This document shows, piece by piece, positions 35,003 through 43,575 of a stretch of 64,000 nucleotides of DNA. The stretch is from positions 1,364,001 through 1,428,000 of the forward strand of contig CAWBHA010000003.1 in assembly GCA_963788585.1 (NCBI GenBank), read 5' to 3'. A program made the position numbers and the translations under genes. The stretch is from Bog-473 sp963788585. GTDB lineage: Bacteria > Actinomycetota > Acidimicrobiia > Acidimicrobiales > RAAP-2. The notes under the pieces were generated by a model. It made no database searches. It had not been told where the DNA came from and worked only from the letters and a program-made list of their open reading frames with translations. Positions within the stretch are counted from its first letter, which is position 1. Every line of letters begins with the position of its first letter.

Positions 35003-36735
35003 TCGGCGCCCTCCTCGCCACCACCCACCACGCGGCGTCGAACGGCATCACCGTGCCCTCGATCCGCTGGCTGGCCATCCTGCCGCCCATCATCATGATC
35101 GGCGGCGCCGTCGTCCTTCTCGGCGTGGCCTCGCTGGTCCGCCGGCCGATGCGGGTGGCCGTGAGCACCGTCGCCACGGTGATCATCTCGGGCGGGGCGC
35201 TCGGCGTGGCGCTGTGGCAGTGGTCCGACGTGCAGGAGCACGGGGCGCACACCTATATCAAGCAGGCCGTGGTCATGGACGGCTTCAGCGTCCTCGTGAC
35301 GATGCTCGTCGCCATCGCGATGTTGCTCACCGCGCTGGTGGCCGACGGCTACCTGCGCCGTGAGGGCGTCCAGGGGGCGGAGTTCCACGTGCTGGCCATG
35401 GTCTCGGCCTCGGGCGCCATGTTGATGGCGATGGCCAACGACCTGATCATCGTCTTCCTCGGACTCGAGATCCTGTCCATCGCCCTCTACGTGCTGACCG
35501 CCTTCAACTACCGGCGGGCGGCCTCGGGCGAGGCGGCGCTCAAGTACTTCATCCTCGGCGGGTTCTCCTCCGCCATCTTCATCTACGGCGTGGCGCTGAC
35601 CTACGGGGCGACGGGATCGACGAACCTGACCCAGATCGCCGACTTCCTCTCGAAGAACGTGGTGCTGACCAACGGCCTGCTGCTGGCCGGCCTCTCGCTC
35701 ATGCTGGTCGGCTTCGCCTTCAAGGTGGCCGCCGTCCCCTTCCACATGTGGACGCCCGACGTCTACCAGGGCGCGCCGTCACCGGTGACCGGCTTCATGG
35801 CTGCCGTCGCCAAGGCGGGTGCCTTCGCCGCGCTCCTGCGGGTCCTCTTCTCGTCCTTCGGCGTCATCTCGGCCGACTGGCGGCCGATCGTGTACGGGCT
35901 GGCCGTGCTCTCCTTGGTGCTGGGCGCCTTCGTCGCGCTCCGCCAGCGCGACGTGAAGCGGATGCTGGCGTACTCCTCCATCAACCACGCCGGTTTCATC
36001 CTCCTCGGCGTCTCGGCGGGCACGGCACGGGGCGCGTCGGCGTCGCTCTACTACCTCTTCGCCTACATGTTCATGGTGATCGGCAGCTTCGCCATCGTGA
36101 CCCTGATCGGCGGCGGCGGAGACGCCGACCACGACCTGGGCCGTTACCGGGGCCTGGCTGCCCGCCAGCCGGTGGTGGCGCTGGCCTTCGCCGTCCTGCT
36201 GCTGGCCCAGGCGGGCGCGCCGTTCACGACCGGGCTGTGGGCCAAGGTCCAAGTGGTCTTCGCCGCCGTCGAGGCGGGGGAGGTGCCCCTCGGTGTGATC
36301 GCCATGGTGACGGCCGCCGTGGCCGCGTACTTCTACCTGCGCGTGGCCGTGCTGATGTACGCGGCCGGCGGGCAGGGCGAGCCCGAGGGGGGGACCGGTG
36401 GCTCGGCCGAGCTGGGGGCCGAGGGCGGCATGGTGGGCGGCGGGCTCATCGAGATCGCGGCGCCGCCCGTGCCGGGGGCGTCCCCCGTGACCGAGACGCC
36501 CGCCTGGGCCACCCCGGCAGGGGTGGCGGTCGAGGTGAGCACCCTCAACGACCAGATCCTCCTCGGCGAGGAGGAACCGGAGCCGGCGTCCACGGACTCC
36601 GAGGTGGCGCGCGTGCCAGTGCTGGCGGGACTCGCCGTCGCGCTCTGCACCGGCGTCACCGTCCTCTTCGGCGTCTGGCCACAGCCCCTGATCGACTTCG
36701 CCAACCACGCCACGCTGCTGTTCCTGCCCAAGTAG
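34999..36735 (+). CDS. nuoN: NADH-quinone oxidoreductase subunit N
   Basis: The third antiporter-like subunit, 578 residues. FLGLEILSIALYVLTAF holds the conserved glutamate and AAVPFHMWTPDVYQGAP the lysine-region loop. Between the last helices (about residues 455-540) there is an inserted Gly/Pro/Glu-rich hydrophilic loop not seen in short homologues. GTG 34999 overlaps nuoM. It ends the operon: the next gene is convergent, with 3 nt between stops, so any terminator must lie inside coding sequence. Confidence 0.94.
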   Translation: MIGALLATTHHAASNGITVPSIRWLAILPPIIMIGGAVVLLGVASLVRRPMRVAVSTVATVIISGGALGVALWQWSDVQEHGAHTYIKQAVVMDGFSVLVTMLVAIAMLLTALVADGYLRREGVQGAEFHVLAMVSASGAMLMAMANDLIIVFLGLEILSIALYVLTAFNYRRAASGEAALKYFILGGFSSAIFIYGVALTYGATGSTNLTQIADFLSKNVVLTNGLLLAGLSLMLVGFAFKVAAVPFHMWTPDVYQGAPSPVTGFMAAVAKAGAFAALLRVLFSSFGVISADWRPIVYGLAVLSLVLGAFVALRQRDVKRMLAYSSINHAGFILLGVSAGTARGASASLYYLFAYMFMVIGSFAIVTLIGGGGDADHDLGRYRGLAARQPVVALAFAVLLLAQAGAPFTTGLWAKVQVVFAAVEAGEVPLGVIAMVTAAVAAYFYLRVAVLMYAAGGQGEPEGGTGGSAELGAEGGMVGGGLIEIAAPPVPGASPVTETPAWATPAGVAVEVSTLNDQILLGEEEPEPASTDSEVARVPVLAGLAVALCTGVTVLFGVWPQPLIDFANHATLLFLPK

Positions 36736-36738
36736 CCC

Positions 36739-38127
36739 TCAGTCGAGGACGCTGTCCACCTTGCCCCGCCGGATGGCGGAGACCAGCTTCTCGTGGTCGC
36801 GCTCGTTCTGGTCGGCGTAGAGCACGGCAAACCGGCGCATCGCGTCGGTGAAGGTGGTGCTCTTCCCCATGTAGGCGTCGATGGCCGCCGGGTCACCGGA
36901 ACGCGCGTGCGCCCGCGCCAGCGAGTTCCCGCACGCGATGGCGAACTGGGTGAGGACGGGTGCGATCAGGTCGGTGGTCGGGATCAGCTTCATGTCGCGG
37001 TACTGGCGCACGTAGAAGTCGCGGTCGCCCATGGACGCCCACCCGACGAAGATGTCCGTGGCGCTCTGGACCATCCGCTTGCCCGCGATGACCCGGGCGC
37101 CGTGGTTGTCGTGCCCGCTCGGGTACGTGTGTTCCTCGTAGACCGAGGGACCGGCCTGCTTGAACTGCAAGAAGAGCGGGTCGCCTCGGGCGCTGCCCTC
37201 GAACAGCGCGAGATAGACCACCATGCCGACGCTGCCCACCCCGACCACCTGGCGCACGACGTCGACGAGGATGAAGCGGTCGAACAGGTTCCGGCGGTCC
37301 TCTTGGAGCGTCAGCCGGTAGTCGGCGATCAGCTCGTCCACGATGTCGCCTTGTTCGGTGTCGTCGAGCGTCACGCGCAAGGGCGGCTCCGGGGTGATGC
37401 GCGCCCGCCCGCGCCGCTCCGTGGTCAGCTTGGCGAACGCCCCGCGGCTGGTCCGCTTCTGCTTGCCCCTCTCGAACTGGACCTTCACCTGGCCCCGGTC
37501 CGCGGGTTCGAAGTAGTCGATGAAGCGGTCGAAGCGCGTGCCGTCGTACCAGATGTCGAGGAGGGGCAAGGTGGCGTAGCGCCGCATCCGCCGCCGGTAG
37601 GCGTCGACCGCCGCGATGACCGCCGCCTCGGCCCTGGCGGGCCGCACCCCGTTCTGGCGGGCCGCCACGACGAGGCTGGTGGCGAGGCGCGCCACGTCCC
37701 ACTCGAAGGGTCCGGGCAGCGTCTCGTCGAAGTCACGCAGGTCGAAGTTGAGGTTGCGCTCGGGCGTGGCCCACAGGCCGAAGTTCAGGACGTGGGCGTC
37801 GCCGCAGAGCTGGACCTCGATCCTGCTGTGCGTGCGCGACGCCAGGTCGGCCGCCATCACCGCCGCGGCGCCCCGGTAGAAGTTCCACGGCGACACCGCC
37901 ATGCGCTGGTGTCGCAGGGGCACGATCTCGGCCAGCCGGATGTCGTTCTGCGCCACGAGCGTGTCGATGGGGTTGTGACCCCGGACGCGCTCGTCCCAGT
38001 CGCCGATGCGAGCCCGCGGGGCGAGCACCCGCGCCTCGCGGCCCATCTGCTGCCGCTCGGCGGCCGTGGCGAACAGGTCGTGCCTCGCCTCGACGGGCGT
38101 GGGCGTGGCGGGTCGGGTCTTGCTCAC
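36739..38127 (-). CDS. DUF2252-family protein
   Basis: A 462-residue protein of the DUF2252 family, recognised by the string of motifs SPWNFYRGAAAVMAADL, QLCGDAHVLNFG and DFDETLPGPFEWDVARLA. The GDAHxxNFG and FDxxD-like pieces recall the catalytic loop and metal site of aminoglycoside-phosphotransferase/protein-kinase folds, so small-molecule or protein phosphorylation is conceivable, but no function is established as far as I know. GTG 38127 is chosen because a GGAGGGAGG lies 9 nt upstream; the TTG at 38136 abuts that Shine-Dalgarno. It is convergent with nuoN. Confidence 0.82.
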   Translation of the reverse strand: MSKTRPATPTPVEARHDLFATAAERQQMGREARVLAPRARIGDWDERVRGHNPIDTLVAQNDIRLAEIVPLRHQRMAVSPWNFYRGAAAVMAADLASRTHSRIEVQLCGDAHVLNFGLWATPERNLNFDLRDFDETLPGPFEWDVARLATSLVVAARQNGVRPARAEAAVIAAVDAYRRRMRRYATLPLLDIWYDGTRFDRFIDYFEPADRGQVKVQFERGKQKRTSRGAFAKLTTERRGRARITPEPPLRVTLDDTEQGDIVDELIADYRLTLQEDRRNLFDRFILVDVVRQVVGVGSVGMVVYLALFEGSARGDPLFLQFKQAGPSVYEEHTYPSGHDNHGARVIAGKRMVQSATDIFVGWASMGDRDFYVRQYRDMKLIPTTDLIAPVLTQFAIACGNSLARAHARSGDPAAIDAYMGKSTTFTDAMRRFAVLYADQNERDHEKLVSAIRRGKVDSVLD

Positions 38128-38136
38128 CGTGGTCAA

Positions 38137-38145
38137 CCTCCCTCC
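38137..38145 (-). promoter_or_regulatory. Shine-Dalgarno deciding the DUF2252 start
   Basis: GGAGGGAGG on the minus strand is 9 nt from GTG 38127 but directly adjacent to TTG 38136, so the GTG is the more likely initiation codon. Confidence 0.55.
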
Positions 38146-38353
38146 GTCCCGGCCGGGCCCATCTTCGCCCAGTTCGGCCCCCGGCGGTCATCTGTGCCAT
38201 CGGCCGATCGGCCCCCGGGCCTGAGGACTGCCGATCCGCCCAGGGGCCGCCGGCGGCCCTCGCCGCCGGTCTCGCTCGCCCCGGATGCTCAGGTGCGCCG
38301 CTCGGCGGGGTCCGTCGTGCGCCGGTGCCGCCGTGCGATCGGCCAGGCCCCGC

Positions 38354-41300
38354 TCACGGTCGGGGTCCGGCCGTCCCGGCTTCCTGTGGTGCCGCCGCGC
38401 CGTTGCTCGAGTGCTCCATGGCGGCGAGGACCTCCTCGGGTACCGCGGGCCCGGAACGCTTGGCCGTGGCGGTGTTCAAGAGGCGGCCGATGACGGGGAC
38501 CTCGGTCAGGGACTCGGCCCGCATGATCTGGACGGCCACCGGGACGAACTGTTCGGCCGAGTCGAAGACGATGTAGCGAGGAAGCCACCGGGGCTCGTAC
38601 TTGGCGTTGAAGCGCCACAGCGTCTCGATCTGCAGGACGCCGGAGAGCCGCCGGAGCGCCCAGCGCTCGACGCGTTGGGTGAGGCCGTCACCGGTCTCGC
38701 CCTCCAGGACCGAACGCATGGCGGCGAAGTTGAGGCTCAGCCCGCGCATGCCCCTCTCCTTCAGGTGGCCGATGGTCGAGCACAGAGCGAAGTCGAGCAA
38801 CCCGTTGGGGTGCTCCCCGGGGTCGCGCCGCATGAGGTCGAGGGAGTACCCGCCGATGGCGGGGGAGGGGACGAACTGGCAGATGGCGACGGGCGTGCCG
38901 TCGGGACCCTCGACGAGCGTGAGCAGGAGGCCCGCGTCCCGCGGGTCGAAGAGCCGCCCGAGCATCATGGAGAAGCCGCGTTCCTCTTCGCCCCGCCGGC
39001 TCTTCGCCATCAGTTCGGCCATGCGGGCGGCGTCGGCCGGCTGCAGATGAGCCGGGTCGAGGAAGCGCGCGGTGTAGCCGTAGCGGGCCACGCGGTGCAC
39101 GGCCTGGCGCAGCCCCTTCATCTTCCCTCCGTCCAGCGAGAAGGTGCGCGGGTCCACCACCGCCTCGTCGCCGATGTAGAGGTAGCGCATGCCCGAGGCC
39201 TGGTAGGTGGGGAGCCATTCCTCACCGGCGCCCATGACGCCCAGGCCCCATCCGTTGCGGTCCACGAAGCGTCGGAACGAGTCCCAGATGTGCGCGCGCT
39301 CGGAGAACGGGCCGATCGGGTCGGGCGAGACGAGGCACACCCCGCCGAAGACGGCGTAGGCGACGACGGAGTCGCGGTGGAAGTACCAGTGCTTGTCGTC
39401 GCGCAGCGCGAAGTAGTCGAGCGTCCCCGTGCCGTGGCGGCGCACGATGTCGCGGGCCCGCAGCTCGGCGGCGCGCCGGCCCATGGACGCCCGGCCCGAT
39501 GACAGCCGGCGGTCGACGACCGGACGGGTCAACTCGTACAGCGCGACGACGATGAGGCTGATCCCGACCGCCAGCAGGCTCACCGACGCGTAGCGGTCGA
39601 TGGTGGTCGGGTAGGCGATCCAGCGGACGCCGACCAGCCGTTCGGCCGAGCCGAGCAGCACGTCGGGCCAGCCGGGGAGCGGATGGTGGTGCACGCGGCC
39701 GGCCAGCTCGACCGCCGAGAACCCCCCGAGCGTCGCGATCACGCCCCCCACGGCGAGGATGGCGAAGGCGCTCACGATGGTGGCCGACTCGGTGTGGGCG
39801 CGGAAGCGCTCGCGTTGGACCACCAGGAGGATCAGCACGGCGGCACACACGGCGAGGGTGACGAGGTCGGCCGCGTGCAGGAGGTGGAGGGCGAGCGACG
39901 CCACCAGGAGCGCGACGGCGACCAGCCACGAGCGGCGCTGCCCCCGCAGGATGCCGCGCGACAGCATGATCATCCCGATCCCGGCGATGGCGGTCAACGC
40001 CCCCGCGGCCTGGACGACCGCGATCGGGAGGTACTGCGCGATCAGGTGCAGGTGCTCGCGCAACGGCGTCGTGACCGAGGACAGGAGGTCGATGGCCCCG
40101 GCTACGAACAACGAGACGGCCGCGAGGCGCCGGATCCGCCGCACCCGGACCCGGTCGGCCGCCACCTCGGGCGCCGGCGGCCACGACGGCCCGCTCGGCC
40201 ACCCGGCGACCAGCTCGGCGTGCACCTCGGCCGCCTTGGAGTGTCCCTTCACGACGGCGTGGGCCGTCACCAGCCGCTCGCCCAGCGTGGCCGTGGGCAG
40301 GTCCGCCTCGGCGAGGAGCAGACGCACGTGCAGGTCGGCACCGGTCTCGATCTCGAGCGTCGACTCCTGGCGATGGTGCAGGAAGGTCGGGGGCAGGCCG
40401 AGGCGCCCGCGGTGCTCGTGGACGACCTCGGCGCTGGCGCCGGGACAGGCGAAGAAGCCGGCGTCGAGGTGCGTCAGCTCGGGCACGAGCGCCCCGCCCA
40501 CGACGACACCGGACGCACCGGCCTCGACCGCGGCGCGCGTGGCGTCGAGCGCGTCCTCCCCGTCGATCTCGAGCTGGGCGTGCGCGACGGGACGCGCCCC
40601 GGACTGCCCACCGGCCCACGGCGGGGGGAGTCCCTCGCCGCCGAGCGCGCGCCAGATGCCGCGGGAGGTGATGGCCACGACCAGCGCGAGGACGGCCAGG
40701 AGCACCACGGCGATGATCACGGTGACGGCGAGCCGGGACGCCCAGGTGGCCGCGTAGGCGCGCTGGAGGGCGGTCTGCTGCCGGGGGGAGCGGAAGACCC
40801 GTCCGAGGCCGTCGACCACGAACTCGACGCGCAGCAGCAGCGCGATCGCCGCCAGCGCCAGTGGCGGCGCCCAGAGATAGCGGCGCAGCCGGCGGTAGAG
40901 CAGCCGGGAGGTGACGAAGCGGCGCGCCAGCCTCGGGTCGTCGAGGCGCTCCATGCCCGAGAGCCAGGGACGGTCGTCGCTCGGCGTCGAGTCGATCGGC
41001 GGGTTGGCGTCCGGTCGCATGACGCCGGCGCGGACGAGCACGGTGCGGGTACCCGCGCCGGTCTCGCAGGCGAGGTCGACCGCGGCGCGGACGGCCACGC
41101 CGCTCGCCTCGAGCAGTTGCACGAGCTCGGGGGCGCGTTCGGCCGGCGCCAGCACGGCCACGACGTGCGAGTCGGGGCGGGCGGCGAAGGTGGCGAGCGC
41201 GTCGGTCAGCTCGGCGTGGCGGCGCAGCGCCCCGGCCGGTGGGGCGTCGTGCGGGCAGTCCGGCGCCACGAGGCGGCCGCAGAGCACGACGGTGCCCGGA

Positions 41301-41482
41301 CCCTGCCAGTCCTCGAGCCGCCGCGCGATGTCCCGGCAGGCCGCCCGCGAGCTGTCGGTGGGCTCGGCCGGGAGGAGCAGGTCACCGATGACCTCGACCC
41401 GCTGGCCCAGGGGCACCAGGATCACGTGGGCGTCGGCCGTGGCGGGTCCCGCGGCCTCCCCCATGTCGACGTCGCTCCGCAT
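38354..41482 (-). CDS. large DUF2156 (MprF/LysX-like) membrane protein with phosphoesterase-like N-terminus
   Basis: A 1042-residue protein in several parts. Residues ~1-150 (VEVIGDLLLP, TVVLCGRLVAPDC, HVVAVLAPAER) follow the strand order of calcineurin-type metallophosphoesterases but lack their Asp/His/Asn metal ligands. Two membrane helices flank residues ~200-280, then a second soluble region, then about six helices. The C-terminal ~350 residues are the DUF2156 GNAT-like domain (YFALRDDKHWYFH, FSLDGGKMKGLRQAVHR, LSLNFAAMRSVLEG) of enzymes that move aminoacyl groups from tRNA to phosphatidylglycerol. Aminoacyl-lipid synthesis and cationic-peptide resistance are the family role; the N-terminal fusion is unusual. 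ATG 41482 is divergent from the HAD gene. Confidence 0.8.
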   Translation of the reverse strand: MRSDVDMGEAAGPATADAHVILVPLGQRVEVIGDLLLPAEPTDSSRAACRDIARRLEDWQGPGTVVLCGRLVAPDCPHDAPPAGALRRHAELTDALATFAARPDSHVVAVLAPAERAPELVQLLEASGVAVRAAVDLACETGAGTRTVLVRAGVMRPDANPPIDSTPSDDRPWLSGMERLDDPRLARRFVTSRLLYRRLRRYLWAPPLALAAIALLLRVEFVVDGLGRVFRSPRQQTALQRAYAATWASRLAVTVIIAVVLLAVLALVVAITSRGIWRALGGEGLPPPWAGGQSGARPVAHAQLEIDGEDALDATRAAVEAGASGVVVGGALVPELTHLDAGFFACPGASAEVVHEHRGRLGLPPTFLHHRQESTLEIETGADLHVRLLLAEADLPTATLGERLVTAHAVVKGHSKAAEVHAELVAGWPSGPSWPPAPEVAADRVRVRRIRRLAAVSLFVAGAIDLLSSVTTPLREHLHLIAQYLPIAVVQAAGALTAIAGIGMIMLSRGILRGQRRSWLVAVALLVASLALHLLHAADLVTLAVCAAVLILLVVQRERFRAHTESATIVSAFAILAVGGVIATLGGFSAVELAGRVHHHPLPGWPDVLLGSAERLVGVRWIAYPTTIDRYASVSLLAVGISLIVVALYELTRPVVDRRLSSGRASMGRRAAELRARDIVRRHGTGTLDYFALRDDKHWYFHRDSVVAYAVFGGVCLVSPDPIGPFSERAHIWDSFRRFVDRNGWGLGVMGAGEEWLPTYQASGMRYLYIGDEAVVDPRTFSLDGGKMKGLRQAVHRVARYGYTARFLDPAHLQPADAARMAELMAKSRRGEEERGFSMMLGRLFDPRDAGLLLTLVEGPDGTPVAICQFVPSPAIGGYSLDLMRRDPGEHPNGLLDFALCSTIGHLKERGMRGLSLNFAAMRSVLEGETGDGLTQRVERWALRRLSGVLQIETLWRFNAKYEPRWLPRYIVFDSAEQFVPVAVQIMRAESLTEVPVIGRLLNTATAKRSGPAVPEEVLAAMEHSSNGAAAPQEAGTAGPRP

Positions 41483-41567
41483 GCCACGACCATCGTGACA
41501 CCTCGGGGGGCCGGCTCCGCCCCCAGATGGGGGATTTCGCTCCCCAAGGAGGGGGAGACCACCCCAG

Positions 41568-41573
41568 TAGGCT
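41568..41573 (+). promoter_or_regulatory. TAGGCT -10 box for the HAD-like gene
   Basis: TAGGCT ends 8 nt before GTG 41582. Just upstream (41520-41555) two short G/C hairpins, CCCC/GGGG with 4-5 nt loops, lie in tandem. Confidence 0.45.
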
Positions 41574-41581
41574 GGTCTTTC

Positions 41582-42094
41582 GTGCCTGCACCGGGACACG
41601 GGGCCGACCCGACCAACTGGACCTGGCGCCGCGGCGACGGCGCGGCGCCCGCGGGCGGGCCGGCGGTGGTCTTCGACATCGACGGCGTCCTCTCCGACGC
41701 CGCGGGCCGGCAGCACTTCCTCGAGCGGGGCCGCCGCGACTGGGCGTCGTTCTTCGAGGCCTGCGGCGACGACCCGGTGATCGAAGAGATCGCCCGGCTG
41801 CTCGAGCTCCTCGATCCGTCCCTCGCCGTGATCCTGCTCACGGGCCGGCCCCAGCGGGTCCGGCCACAGACCCTGGCCTGGCTCAAACGCTACGGCCTGC
41901 GCTGGGACCTGCTCGTGATGCGGTCGCGGGGCGACTACGCGCAGGTGACGGAGTTCAAGCAGGCGGTCGTCGAGGACCTGCGTTCGCACGGCTTCGACCT
42001 GCGGCTCGCCTTCGAGGACGACCCCTCGAACCATGCCATGTACGTCGCCGCCGGCGTCCCGTGCGTCTACATCCACTCCGGCTACTACGAGTAG
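41582..42094 (+). CDS. HAD-superfamily phosphatase-like protein
   Basis: A 170-residue protein with the DxD nucleophile motif in VVFDIDGVLSDA near residue 30, motif II in ILLTGRP, and the C-terminal acidic motif FEDDPSN. The lysine of motif III is probably in EFKQAV. This is the layout of small HAD phosphatases and polynucleotide-kinase-3-phosphatase-like proteins; the substrate is unknown. GTG 41582 follows a TAGGCT box and lacks a Shine-Dalgarno, so it is probably leaderless. Its end overlaps the convergent lnt gene by 10 nt. Confidence 0.82.
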   Translation: MPAPGHGADPTNWTWRRGDGAAPAGGPAVVFDIDGVLSDAAGRQHFLERGRRDWASFFEACGDDPVIEEIARLLELLDPSLAVILLTGRPQRVRPQTLAWLKRYGLRWDLLVMRSRGDYAQVTEFKQAVVEDLRSHGFDLRLAFEDDPSNHAMYVAAGVPCVYIHSGYYE

Positions 42095-43575
42095 CGCCAC
42101 GCTCGCCACCACCCGGCCGCCAGCGCCGCCAGCGCCAGGACGAGCACCGGTGGGTCCCCCCAGTGGTCGTACGGCGTGAGGCCGCGGCGGAGCGCGACGT
42201 CGGCGAAGAGGACCTGCCGCGCCCCGAGGCGGCTGCGCGCCACGACCACGCCGCGTTGGGTCACCACGGCGCTGAAACCCGTCGGGGCCGCCTGCACGAG
42301 GTCACGCCCCGTCTCGACGGCCTGCACGATCGCCGCGGCGACCTCTTGCGCCGGCACCTGCGACGTGCTGTAGGACGACGTGTTGGTCGGGACGGCCAGG
42401 AGCTCTGCACCGTCGCGGACGGACCCGTGGCTGCGGCCGGCGTAGAAGATCTCGAAGGACACGAGGAGGCCGAGCGGGCCGGCGGGGGTGCGCACGAGCC
42501 CGCTGCCGTGTCCGGGGACGGCGTCGGTCGGCACGCCCGACAGGCTGGCAAAGTGCGAGAAGAACGACCGCAGCGGCACGTACTCGCCGAAGGGCACCCG
42601 GTGCACCTTTTCGAACGTGGCGACGACGTGCCCGTTCGGGCCCCAGGCGACGACCTCGTTGCGGAAGGTGGTGGGTGACGCCGGCTCGGTGACGCCGGCC
42701 AGGAGCGTGGTGTGCAGCGCCCGGGCCAGCCGGCCGAGCCGGGCGGCCTGCGGCGACCCGGCCAGCGGCCGGTCGAGCGCCACCACGTCCTCCGGCCACA
42801 ACGTCAGCGCCGGGGCGGCCCGCGCCGAGGCGACGCGGGACGTCGCCGCGAGCTGCGCCGCGTACACCGCCGCCGGCCACACCTGCTCCTTGCTCAGCCC
42901 CCGCGCCCCGCCCCCCTGCACGAGCGCGACCGACAGGCTGCGGACGGGCGCGCCGCCGTCGGGGGCGACGAGGCCCGCGCCGCACAGCGCGACCAGGCCG
43001 GCGACGACCACGACCACGCCCACGGGCGACGGCGCCGCCGCGCCCGGGTGCCGCCGCGCCGCCGACCACGACGCCGCCGTGGCGAGCGCGACCCCGCCCG
43101 CCCACACCCCGGCGGTGATCAGCAGCGGACCGCCGAGGCGGGCCAGCTCGACGAGTGGCCCCCTCGCCTGGCCCAGGAAGACGCCGCCCAGCGGCAGGCC
43201 GCCGAAGGGCCACGTGAAGCGGAGCGCCTCGGCCAGGGTGCAGGCGCCCACGAACGCGAGGGCGCGGCCGCGTCCGGGCGGGGTCGCGGCCGCCGCCGCG
43301 GCGAAGAAGAGGGCCTCGATCGCGATGAGCACCAGCGCGCCGTACCAATTGAAGGCGCGCGCCCAGAACAACCCGATGGCGTAGCAACCCAGGCCGGCCA
43401 GCCACCCCGACCAGACCCGCGCGCGCAGGCGCAGTCCGGCCAGGCGCCGGTAGAGGAGGGCGGCGCCCACCAGTCCGAGCGGCCACCAGCCCCAGGGCGG
43501 GAGCGACAGCGCGAGCAGCACGCCGGCCAGCACCGAGGGGACGGCGACGCGCCCCCGGCGCGGCACCCGGCTCAC
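42085..43575 (-). CDS. lnt: apolipoprotein N-acyltransferase homologue with Ser in place of the active-site Cys
   Basis: A 496-residue inner-membrane protein: about six to seven N-terminal helices, then a nitrilase-type domain. Lnt N-acylates the lipidated cysteine of lipoproteins. The Glu of the catalytic triad is in LWPEDVV and the Lys in FEKVHRVPFGEYVP, but the position of the nucleophilic Cys (ICYE/VCYE in characterised enzymes) reads LLVSFEIFY, i.e. Ser373. It may be inactive, use another mechanism or perform another task. GTG 43575 overlaps the stop of the hemG gene as GTGA, so it is translationally coupled to the heme operon. Confidence 0.78.
   Translation of the reverse strand: MSRVPRRGRVAVPSVLAGVLLALSLPPWGWWPLGLVGAALLYRRLAGLRLRARVWSGWLAGLGCYAIGLFWARAFNWYGALVLIAIEALFFAAAAAATPPGRGRALAFVGACTLAEALRFTWPFGGLPLGGVFLGQARGPLVELARLGGPLLITAGVWAGGVALATAASWSAARRHPGAAAPSPVGVVVVVAGLVALCGAGLVAPDGGAPVRSLSVALVQGGGARGLSKEQVWPAAVYAAQLAATSRVASARAAPALTLWPEDVVALDRPLAGSPQAARLGRLARALHTTLLAGVTEPASPTTFRNEVVAWGPNGHVVATFEKVHRVPFGEYVPLRSFFSHFASLSGVPTDAVPGHGSGLVRTPAGPLGLLVSFEIFYAGRSHGSVRDGAELLAVPTNTSSYSTSQVPAQEVAAAIVQAVETGRDLVQAAPTGFSAVVTQRGVVVARSRLGARQVLFADVALRRGLTPYDHWGDPPVLVLALAALAAGWWRAWRYS

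Noticed and set aside
38128..38353. Possible gene in the gap between the DUF2252 and DUF2156 genes
   Set aside because: Only short GC-rich frames without recognisable protein composition; the palindrome GGCCGATCGGCC (38202-38213) is likely chance in such DNA.
39683..42094. 803-codon plus-strand open frame opposite the DUF2156 gene
   Set aside because: Only its last 170 codons (HAD domain from GTG 41582) resemble protein; the rest is antisense to a gene with clear domains and membrane helices.
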